DNA from: Syngnathus acus
Lineage: Eukaryota > Chordata > Actinopteri > Syngnathiformes > Syngnathidae
Reading direction: 5' to 3'
DNA length: 64,000 bases
NCBI RefSeq assembly: GCF_901709675.1
Contig: NC_051088.1
Span: 6,829,693 to 6,893,692 of the forward strand
The notes beneath the pieces are model-generated. The model made no database searches, had not been told where the DNA came from, and saw only the letters and a program-made list of their open reading frames with translations. A program made the translations under genes and the position numbers. Of this stretch, positions 13,801 through 26,139 are shown one piece after another (position 1 is the first letter of the stretch; each line of letters opens with the position of its first letter).

Positions 13801-16800
13801 TGATGATGATGATGCTGCTGCTGATGACATACAGAGACAATAGCTTTTATGTTGTGCAGCCTTGTCATAATTTGTCATATGAAGTGCCAACATGCAAACT
13901 TGACCAGTCTTGACAGTCCCACACAGACGCATGAATGTGTACTTACAGACACACACACAAACACACACACACAAGCTTACTTCCTGCAGGCGCTGAAAGA
14001 CAAATCATGTGCTTGACATGTTACATGTGATCATCGGGCACTGATGTCATGAAAACCGCAATGAACTGCATGGAAAAAAGATAGTAGACTTTTTCCCGCA
14101 GACTTTACAGTCACCTCCACAACTGTAGGGTACTCTTCCTATGAAATAGTCAGAATTCCTGATAAGAGTAATCCCGATGCTTCAACACAACCACCACAGA
14201 AATAAGGTGAGACACACTTTTATTGTGTTTATATAGCACAACTAATAAAGAATCACTCTTGGAAATGGCTTGTGATATTGGTAGCCCTCAAGATACTGCC
14301 TGTGTAATAATATTCAGAAACCATTTTAGGATGAAACATAGACTTACTACAAGCCAATCAGTGTAATATATGCCTTTGCTCTTCCTGTTCACCGTGCAAG
14401 ATGTAATGGGCTGAAAACAAACAATGCATGATCATTAGCCAATGTTCTGCTGAGAATATAGAAAAGTAACAATGCTTCACCAGTACAAAGAATAAAATAA
14501 CATGCATATTAGAAACAAATGGCACTCGTACTGATTACTTCCACTATTGCAGCCCCCAAACAGCATTTGATGGTGGAGGGGGTGCCACTCAAGTTCCATA
14601 GCAACAATTCTGTTTTGTTTAAACCACATTCTTGCCGAGTATTGCTCCTGAGCACAATGAAACATGGTGCATCTTCTTTGGTCTTAATCAGGAGTGTTAA
14701 GTGTTTTTTTTATTTATTTTTTATGCAGTTCATGAGTCTTGGTTAACCACATTTAAACGGCCTCGGGATTCACTACATCTCAGTGCATTAGAGCATCTTT
14801 GGAATGTTCTGGAACAAGAGGTCCAATATTGACAAATTGAAACAAACTGGAAGTCAAGCAAGCGTCTCAAAAATTATTGTGTTCACCCTTGGAGGTGTCA
14901 CAATGCCCATAAGTTTAACTAATAGAACACCCAGTGAACATATTTAAACATTACTGTTCAACCAGCATGGGAGAATTTTGAATTGAAAGCCTTTTCTGTG
15001 CTACTAATTTGCATATGTTTGACAGATCTTATTCAAATGAAGAGCAATTAGCTTGACATATCTCTTCCTCCAAACTCACTACACAAGAGAGTTGTGGCTA
15101 ATATGAGGCTTCAGAGATTCTTGCTGTGATATTCAAGTATTTGACCTTTTCCATAATGAGATGTTTTCAGTTAGAGTGCTATGTGTCTAATTTCTCTTGA
15201 AGTAGGATGAAAAAAAGCCTGTATTGTTGTTTTTTGTCATGTTGACAAAATTAGATGCCAGAGCACCAGTTTCTCAGAAGACATCAAATTTTCATTGCAC
15301 AGCCAGACAAAAACACAACAAAACATCTTCATTTACTTACTGGTGGACCAGTTAGGCTCCAAATGATGTGTTGTGGCAACATGACAATTCCCTCGACACC
15401 TCTAAGAAAGCTGACTTTTAACTCCCAAAGCTAAAAATAAATAAATAAAATCACAGGCTGAATAAGTAATCATTATATGCAATTCGCATAGACACGTGTT
15501 GTTACATGGAGTCTGCTGAGTGGGCTGTTGAGAAATAAATTGTGTAAATTCAGAGGGCTCATTTAAAGAAAATCACTCCACAGCACTGTCACAATGTCTT
15601 TTTTTTGCTGAAGGCATAAATCAAATACTTTTATTTGTAGCTGAAAGCATTGAGAGTGCAGAAAATATTCTAAATGCGCTTTTTCTAAGCTTCAATGAAT
15701 ATCTTATGTTTCATTTTATACACCGTATATCATTTTGCTGTGTGAGGGCCCACTTTTGAAATACATCCAATGATACTACTTTCCAGATAAATAGTTGAAA
15801 AGTACTGATTGTGTGCAAGCATTCTTCATAACAAAACTCCTTTGGAAGCACAATGACAGATCTTATAATACGTAAAATAAGAAAGCTAAAACTACCCAGG
15901 TGTCCTGCTTACCAAACAATACCATTATCCTAATTGCATACTTATCTGAATGTTTTCAGAAAAAAAAAAATATTTTATTGAACTGTATGTTAAAAATGAC
16001 TTTGGCAATTCTGCTCTTAGGCTAATGAGATGAACCCAACGGGAACACCAGAAACAAGTATGAGGATGTGGTTCAATCCATTCACTAAAATCATTTGCTC
16101 ACAAACATGGAACACGGAATCCAGGCATCCATTTTTGTACCACTCATCCAATTACTCTAAGTGTTACCAGAAAACGGGAGTCTCGGCCATTTGACTTCAT
16201 CAAATGTCAATCACAAGACTAAAACAAACCATTCCCCGACCAGTAATTTCAAGTCTTCATGAAATTTCCATGCATCTATTTGTTATACCGCCTATCAGGG
16301 TTTGAACCGACTAATCAGCTAGAGGACGTATTGACTTTGGCACTCCGCAATGACCGTAATAACTTGAGGTCGACTAACTGCCACTTATATTTTGGAAATC
16401 TCACCAAAATTAAGAGACTGTTAGTCAGCACAGCATACTACGGTGGTGCCTCACGCGCATGGAAATATTTGACTCAAAATGACACTCTCAAATATAACAA
16501 GCAAGTGAGTGTAGGACTCTTCATCATCAGGCTGCCAGTGCAAGGTGAGAAGAGATGCCGTGCTTGGAGCCCCTCAGGCTCTCAAAGACAGTCACATTTA
16601 ATAAACTACATAATCTACTAATCTAAGAATGTGTTTTTTTCTTTTACATTTTTTTCTTATACGTTTCTCATATTCTATAGCCTGATGGTCCCCACGGGCC
16701 TGGCCACACAGAGGGACGAACCAAAAAATGTGTCAGCAGGAAGAATGAGTGAGAGAGAGACAGTGTTAAGAGATAACATTGCGATGTTTCTTTTTTTTTT

Positions 16801-19800
16801 TTGTTTATCTTTATTTTTTCCACATAGCAAGTTGAGACATTCAATCATGGGTAGTGAAGCCTATCCCTGCTGACTTTGGCTCCGAGGCATGATATAAATT
16901 GGACTGGTCGCCAAGAGTCAAAGCCAAGAGTCGAGGATGTTTGGACACCTTATGGAAAGAAGGCTGAATTCTAAATTCAAATCCAAAATGTGCTGTGAGC
17001 AACTATCATAACCATTCAACCTGCAAGCTTAAACTCAAAACAGTATAAATTTGGACGTTATTGTTAAAAGAAAATTTACAGCTCCTGAAAAATACCATGG
17101 ATGTTCAAGCAAACGTTTATCAGAACTGGACAGTATTTCATCATTTAAAAAAATGGAAAAAAAAAAAAAAGAGAAAACTTGTCATTTGGAGTCCACCTGA
17201 CATGGCAGCCTTTATCAGAACGGCCGCCTCTCACTTTCAGATTTCTCACTTGTACGTTGCCTATTTAGACCCAAGCACACATACACCTTAGCCAATGTTG
17301 CAGCGCAAATCTAAGAATAGGAAGCGATCAATAATGAATCAAGCTGTTGCAGAGATCAGCTGCCACCAAGTGCTCCACTATCCATGTAAATCCTTTTTAA
17401 CATGGATGTAATGAGCAACCGGGGCTGCAAAGAGAGAGCAATGCAGCTGTCAAGATGTTACCATTTTTCCTCAGCACACCTGAGCCACATCACACAATGT
17501 CAAAATACTTTTTTTTCTGGTTGGCACTTTGTTGCAGCATGCACTGGTGCACCAGCCTATGAATAAACATTCTATTCTGGCGGCTCGATTTTCTTCTCTT
17601 TGGTGTCACATCTCATCTGAAAATGAATGGTATCATTACCTTTACACGCCCTTGTGCATTTACCCTTCCCACTCTTGCCTGCAGCATTATTTGGTGATAT
17701 CTAGCAAACAAGAGAAGGTAAAGCTACTGATAAGGAAATGAGATGCGTGTATTCCACGGACAGTATATGCTTGCCTACATTTCATACCACCATTTATAAT
17801 GAATGCAAACCTGTGACGCTATGTAGGCGCAGTTTATGAATAGCGACGTCTTCAGGGACCACAGTTTGGCGCTTTCATTATTTCTGTATGCCACATGTGT
17901 CTTTCTATCTGTATTCCTGCATAGAGGGTGTCTCATTAATGCACAAGACAGAGGGGAATGGAACTTTGTTATAAGGCTCGTGAGTCTCTGGTCTTGGTAG
18001 ATGGCAGGATGATGAGGAGGAGGGAAAGAAAGAGGCAGTTAGAGATTTAGACAGAGCTGGGTGTCGCTCATACATCCACACAGACAATCCAGAAATTGAC
18101 ACCCTGATTAAACAGTGCATCTTTGAGTTCCTCCTCGATCGTAATGGCGGCAGTTTACATTCCACCACGCAGGTTAAAAAAGGAAAGGTGGAAAGGCTTT
18201 GGGTAAAATTCCTAATTAGGTAGAATAAATTGAGTGATCAATTCACCTTTCTCTGCAAAATCCTTATTTTATCTATAACAATTTGGATTTTTCAAAATGG
18301 TTCTTTCTTCCACGCCAAAGGGGCGTTTCCCCTTACCTGTCTTTAGATCTAAAAATATTGTAGAAATCCAATCCAAAACGCATTCGTATGCACACAGAAA
18401 AATCAGAAAAGAATAATCTGTCTTCTCTCAAAGCACCAACCTTTGACATAAGCCTTGAATATTGAGTTTGATCCAAATATGCATTACATTTCTGTATGAA
18501 AGCATGTATGATCCTCCTCTCGTAACTATGAACTGAACTTTGAAGATCTATCACGTCCTGTTCCATTTATCCTCTCATGTATCACATTTTATTTGCAAAT
18601 TCTTCCCCAGTCATAAGGCTTAACCGTGCACTAAAAGTCGTGTCTCGCGTCACAAACATTCAGAAAAAGTAAGTAGGTGAGTATTATTTACATATTAATG
18701 GAAACCACAAAACATCTCGCCTCAAGCTAGTCATACAATTCCAACTGGGGTAGCCATCCACAATTTACAAGGATTGTGTGTGATTGAGACGTCAACCCTT
18801 TTCTCCACAGGTCCAATTTCCTGAAAAGGGTTAGATTTTTGCACCTGATGTAAATTTGGATATATAGTTTCATCTATTTTTTTGTGAAAAGACTGAATTT
18901 ATGGATTGATCAAAGTGCAAACTACATCGACCCCACTAGTGTACTTTTTGCAACCAGCTTTAAAGATGTCAAGCAAGAATCCGGAATGGTATTGATAATG
19001 TCAAAAGACCTCAGATATTTCACATACTTTTACAACTTTTCATCGAAAGCGCTATCATGCCCAAACCACAATGAATTGTTCAATTCATGTGCAAGACATG
19101 ACCTGACCTCCGTGCGAAACAATCACATTGCTTTGGTCTGTCTGTGGTAATTTATCCATGTGAGTGTCATATATGGATCTTTGCCTGCTTTACGGTGCAT
19201 TTAATTTTGCTCTGCCAGCAGTGAATGTGCATGGGTGCGAGCGGGTGAAATTAATCACACATCGTAAAGTCAGGTAGCCAGAACATCGCAGCTGTTTATC
19301 TTCATACGCTAAGCTCCCATGTTCCTAAACAAACACTGTAATAATCTCAAGCGCTCAAATGAAGTGAGCTTGTGTTTGAGAGAATTATAACGCAAAGCCG
19401 TATGCGGAACGCATAATGCTGCGCGGTGATAATAGAAAAAGGAAAACGACAGAGTGGGTCGAGCAGGACTATGGAGAAGCTCAGTCAAACAAGTGGGAAA
19501 AACGGGAAGTAGCGACAGGCACACCTTGACTTTATTTATTGGTGTTTTGGGAATTTCTACAGGTTGAGTGGCAGCACACTGAGTGCTCAGTGACTGCGTA
19601 AAATGGCAAAAGGTAAAGCAGTGGGCTGTGTGATCAGATATGACATGTGTAGAGGAGGTAAGGGAAAGGGTGATGAGATGAGAGCAGTCTGGACGATATC
19701 AGAAAGAAACATGTCAAAGGGAGGCCAAGGAAAAACAGCCATGGTGTGGCTCACATGATGCCTTGATATGATGATGAAAAAGAACCTTTTCAAACGATTA

Positions 19801-22800
19801 TGCATGATTAGCAATTATGATGACCACAGCATTTTAACAGATGTTTAACGTTCCTTTGAAATTCAGAGCCTGGGGCAATCATGCCATCATATTTATAGCA
19901 AATTATATATACTTAATATACTGTATACAGTAGAGTGGAACCTCAAATTTCAAATTTAACTGGTTTCCTCAGCCCATTTGTAAATTGAAAGGTTCATAAA
20001 TTGAGGTCATGGAAATGCAATTAATTCATTCCATCCCCCCAAAATAAGTTACAAATACATGTTTTTAAACAGAGTGTGGTTAGGGATAAATGCAATACAA
20101 CATAAAAACAAGTAAAAACAGACTATAAAAAAATTATGTCAATTTAATGTATAAAGGTTGAACTTCTGCTTTGCAACATGTGGGGATGGATATGTGAATA
20201 TATTACTTCTACAAAAATTTCCTTCCTAATAGGAATTATTTGTTAAAAGAGATTACAAACGGTTACACAGTGTTTTGATTTCATTTATTGTTTTTTGAAG
20301 ATTTAATAGTTTTACATTTTAGAGCTTTAATTCCAATTCCATGAAAGTATAGTATGTTTGCTCACAGTTATCATCAGAATATGAAGTGGGTCCATGCCTA
20401 ATCATAATTACAGTAATCACAATTTCTGAATTGACAAATCTGCCATGACCATAGCTCGCTTATGAGACCTCATGTTCACGGGGGATGCACAGGACCGACC
20501 TTCAGTTGCCTTCAATTGCAGAGCACATTTCAACACTCAACTATCCACACTAATGGACAATTTATAGTCCCGAAAGTGTGAGGAAGCTGGACTAGCTTGA
20601 GGAGGAAGGACCAGCAAGCTCCACACTGGAGAGTGGAAACTCGGATTCAAACCCCAAACCTCATTATTGTGAAACAGACCTGCTAATCATTTTTCCACCG
20701 TGCTGCAGACATTGTGTACATAAAATGCCAATATAATGTACGATGTCACAAAAAGGTATCTCTTTTTTTGGACTCGAGTCACAAGAGCCCAGAGGGCTCA
20801 GAAAAGATTCAAAGCAGTTCCACAGATCTACTGGTTAGAAAGCGCAAATTGTTGACTTGCCCCAGGTGCTGGCAGCCCACACTGCGCTATACTGCTATGA
20901 TTCATTTGCTAAGGTCTTAAAAGTGAGCAGGTTCAGCAGGTCAGAAATAACAACGGTATCATTAGGGAAGCTATACCTCAACTCTGGTTTGTCTGCATGT
21001 GTATGGCTTTTTCATGAGTCATGCATGATTTTTGTTGTTACAGGCGCCTGCAATGTTACTGCTGACCATTAAGGGTCCACAAAAAAGTGTTTTTTTTCCT
21101 TTTCATTATTAGTTAATACAAATCACAAACTGTCTATTGGATGGGAAGTTGTAATGTGCCAATGGAGCAAAATAGTACGACTACCTGTCCACTACGTTTT
21201 CCCCCTCTCCGACACTGCATGCACCCCTCGCTGCCACACTCTTCAACACACACCACACCCGCACTCTGGTTTTGGTTGCCTCTCTAGTCTCAATTCATCA
21301 GCGTAAGCTGCTCTTATTCTCACCTCCTCTGCTGTGTCAGAAAAGGGGGAAACCTCAACCTAACTCCCGCAGGATGCAAGTGGTGCTGTCATGTCGCTCT
21401 CATGCACATGCGCTCACACACCCACACACAAGCCCTGCAGGGAATGTCAAGTGACTTGCTGGATGAAAACCCAGTAGAACATTTGAATTCACGAGCTGCA
21501 GCAGCGGTGTATGCCCGGCTGCAACATTGTGTACTCTGAATCGTCAGTAAAATGTCTCATGGATGCACCACGGGACAATTTCAAATCTTGCCAACAACTG
21601 TTTGCTCATGCATGCTTGACAGTGATGATGAACTGGGTGACCCACGCTGTTTCTGAACCACCATTTTTCACACTGATACCAGAATGAGTACTCAACCATA
21701 CCAAGTAACAGTAAACAAGTGTTTAGAATTTATCTCCGGCTGACCCCCCCTCTTCTTTCAAAAGAAACTGGTTGCGTCCGACAAACCACCAATAGAACAT
21801 CAGACATCTCGTGACTGTTCCCCATGTACATTAGTTTTATGCTGACATGTTGACTGCATAGTGCGGATTTATAATGGAGAATAATGAAAATCAGTCAACA
21901 TCGCCCCAAGTGAATTCACATCTCATTTGAATAAATAGGACACATAAATGGATGGTACGTGTGGGCATCTACTAAGCTACCGTCGCAGCGGGTGGGCTCA
22001 GGGAATTGCCCCAGCAGTGTACTTGGCTAATGACAAAGTCACACGGCGCTCTGTGCAGGAGCCCTGCGCCTACATCAACCGAAGTAACCGCTAACAGTGA
22101 CCATTCTCAGGGATCTTCCTACCCCAGAAGCAAACTGTACTAAGAAATTTAAATTATAAAAGGGCAGCTGTCTTCTGTTGCGATATGCTATGTTTTACAA
22201 ATGATCCGATTGGTCAACTAATAGCAGCTGCTTTCGGTGACATGTCGACTACACTGTGTAACATTAAGCTATTTTATTCAAGCGACAACAACAAAAATGA
22301 AACCTGAATTCGAAATGTGTGTGCTTGTTCGTGTTTGCGTATGTGTGTGTGTGGGCATGCGTGCGCATCTGTGGACATATGTGTGTTTGTGGTGGTGGGG
22401 TATAAGCTCCGCCCGCCGACTGAACCTCCTGCAACCCCCTTGCCACCCCAAGTAAAAATGTGTAGAACCTCCACTGTACAGTATTTTGAAGAAAAAAATC
22501 TAGCCGCATTCCGTCCGCATTCTGATTACATGCCAAACAAGTACAGCTTTTATTGGCTCACTAAAGGGAATCACAGTTGAAAGAACATTTAAGCTCATTA
22601 ATGGATTTTCACTTTTCAAAAATTATGTGGCTCTTTATCCACTTATGATTATTATCAATCAATTCGGCTTTCTCAAGAGTTTGCAGAAACAAGCCAGTAT
22701 CAACAAAGTTTATGGAGGAAGAATAAAAATTAACAACCAGGGTTATCCACACAGATTCATAATCTTGTTATAATACTTAGTGATACTTGTTCTTATCTTT

Positions 22801-25800
22801 CCTGCGTGCCATACTTCTACAAACCTCCTATCCGTCTCATGTTTTTCCGAGCGAATAATTTATACTTTAGGACTCCGTGACCTCTGAATAGCTTATGCTC
22901 TTTAATTGCATCCCATGTTGCTTTAGAGTATTTATGCTCATGAAAAATGTATTATCTGCAATTACAAATGTTCTTTCAGTAGTCACCCAGACAACCATCG
23001 ATTCTAGCTAAATAAAGTAATAGTTCACTTGTACGTATAGCCTCTTCTTCTTCTGTCGTATGACTTCAGACTTGCAGCTCGTCCAATGACGGTCGTCAGG
23101 CGGTTGAGGGTTGTCCACTGTTTCCAGGGCAAGTCCTGGCCAGAGACGTCTGTGGGGTCATTGATGTAGTGGTGCAGCCTAGATGGTTCTGCTGACTTCC
23201 ACTGTTCTCTCCATTTGGTCTTGACCCAGGTGGCCTTGGAAGTGTCAGCTGTTGTTGTGCTGTTGTTGTGCTGAGCAGCGTCGTGACTTTAGGCGCACGC
23301 GTCGTGGTGTCTCTGTGACGATCTTATGGAGGAGGTGGGATTCACTGGTCTGTGCCTTTCGGGAGAGGGCCTGCATGGCTGCTTCTCTTCTGATGTTAGC
23401 TGGGGCGATGCCTGCGAGGATGGGCAGTTGGTTTACTGGGGTGGCTCGCAGGCACCCCGAGACAGTCCGCAGGGCGCTGTTGAGGGCGACATCCAACTTC
23501 TTGACATGGGGGCTACGGCACCAGGCCGGGGCACAGTACTCGGCAGCTGAGAACACCAGGGCCAGCGTGGACATGTGCAGTGTCTTCGTCGTGGCTCCCC
23601 AGGTGGTGCCGGCTAAGCGGCGTATAAGGGCGGGACGGGTACTTGTCTTCGCCGTGGCACTGTCCAGGTGTTGTTTGAATGTTAGTGTTCTGTCAAGCTT
23701 CACACCGAGGTAGGTGGAAACGGGCTGATGCATCAATACGTATAGCTAAAAAAAGACTATCTACAAAACATCAAATTATTCCAAAGTAATTTGGCTTGAG
23801 GGAGACTGTACAGCAATACAGACTCATAATTTACTAACAGATTTAAATATGAGTATATAAATATCGTGTATTAACGATTGAAGATTGTATTCTCTTCTAT
23901 GCACTGTCAACACTGGGTATCCAAATAACGAATAAAAACAGGGTTGAAAATAAGTACCAAAGCTTCCATTAAAACTGCTAACATGCCTCTAATAAGAGCT
24001 GGTCGTGGTGCTTTTTATGAAATAGCTTCTGGATCCAAAAATGATAATCGGATATACATGGTTGTCATAAGAAATTAAAAATTCTCAAGAAGAGGAGCTC
24101 TAAAATTGCAATACCGCAATGCTTCTTTTTGTTACATGCATATATTTCAATGTTATGTGACTGAACCTTCAGCCTTTGAGATAGACAGCTCAAAAACGAC
24201 AGCATAGCATTCACTGTGATCATAATTCAATGTGTGTGCATGTGTGTGTGCGTGTGTGTGTGCGTGCGTGTGCAGCTCTGTCATGCATATGCATAACCTT
24301 ACTGCAGCAACAGAAGCAGCAGTGAGAGGATCATTTAATCGTTCCAACACACTGATCCACCAGGGCTCCTCCATTATCCATCTGATTAGCTTCTCAAAGT
24401 TCAATGCGCACACACAAAATCATATACAGTACTGTGATTGGCCCATATTGTTTCTGTGACATATATTTGATGTGAATGTCATTAATAAATCATATATACT
24501 GCTATACTTTCCTCAGCTCCATTTCTATGGATATACTAGTTACGGTTGAAAATGAACAGAGTGGTTGAGATGAGTTAAGGAAATATAATATGTAGTATAT
24601 AGTATGGCCAATTAGATGGATAAATGTTTAATAGAAAGTCCTAGTCTAGTTTCATTATTGTGGGGGTTAGTTCTAGGCTTTCTCCCCACACCAAACTGGA
24701 AAATCTTTCAACCACACACAATGACTTCAGTCCACTGCTCGCCACTGGCGAAGTTTGTGATCTCCGGGCTGTTGGGGTCCTGAACTCTCTCCCCGTTGTT
24801 TTACTTGTGTGTTAATCGTGTGCTGTGTCTCGTCACCGTGGGATAGGGGGAACGGTATTTCGGTTTCTTTGTGTGTCCTAGCATGAAGGAATTGACAATA
24901 AAGCTGACTCTGACTCTGACTCTCTCTCTGACATAAAAATCTATTCTTCACCGGTCAAGCAAATGCCAATGCAAATGCGGTGCAATAACTCCAGAACTTC
25001 CCCCCTGTAGAATCAATAAAGTACAATAAAACCCCTGGACACCTGAATTTACATAAAGGCCATTAAAAATAATTTGTCATTTTGCCTTCAGACAGAGCTT
25101 GTTAATTTTATGTATGGGACGTAAATGCATAGGTGACGGAGATTTGAGTTTAGCGCCGTGTATATCGTAAGCACTCTTTCTCCACAATAAGCTGGAGTTC
25201 ACTGTGTACTGTACATATACAGTTGTACTACAAATATGTACTATAAATACTAATATTCAAATATATTGTGCATGTTTTCAAAATGTCCAAAGCTAATCAT
25301 TGTTTGATGGTTTACTTTGTGACATGCCAGATGAATGGCGACAGATTTGGCCAACACAATCCCTTCCTACAAATGCAAACGCGCTGACAGCTTGGCAGGA
25401 CCAGTAGGAGGATGAAACCACCAGAGGCTCTACTACTCCATGTGTAGGCGTTGTCTTAGCTCATCCGAGCACACACCATGTAAACATGTTGACTGGAAAG
25501 CAAAAATCTTCCTGCTACGGCTCTTCTCGCTCTGGTCACAGCACTGCGCACCTCGCTACCCCAACAGATTTATGCTTTTTACACATAACATTAATGGGTT
25601 TTAGCTTTTTGCTTTCACCGAATTATGCCGGCAGCCAATTTAAAAAAAACTGATGACTGCGTTAGTTCCGGGTTTTATTTCTCCAGAAAGCCAACAGTGG
25701 GTGGTGGATATTCTATTCTTGATTGTGTCGCAGTCAAACATAGAACCTCAAGCATGAGCTGTTGATGGGAAGAAATGTGACAGCCACCATTTGAAGGAAT

Positions 25801-26082
25801 GTCTTGACTGCAGGGCAGTGTAACTTTCACACACTGTGTATACGTGTGTATGTGTAAGATGTGGGAAACAGGAAAGGGTAGCGGCCCTTGAGGACCTAAG
25901 CTTGACATAAACCTGAATTAAACAATGTCAAATGAAGCTAAATCAATTCACGACTCTCTTGTTCTTGACAGTGTCATGGCTCCAATTACATTATCTTCTC
26001 CCCACCGATATCGTGTAAACAGTTTATTCTTTCTTTCCTCCCACTCGACTGTCACATGTACAACTTCCTATCTGCTAATACA

Positions 26083-26139
<57 letters not shown>

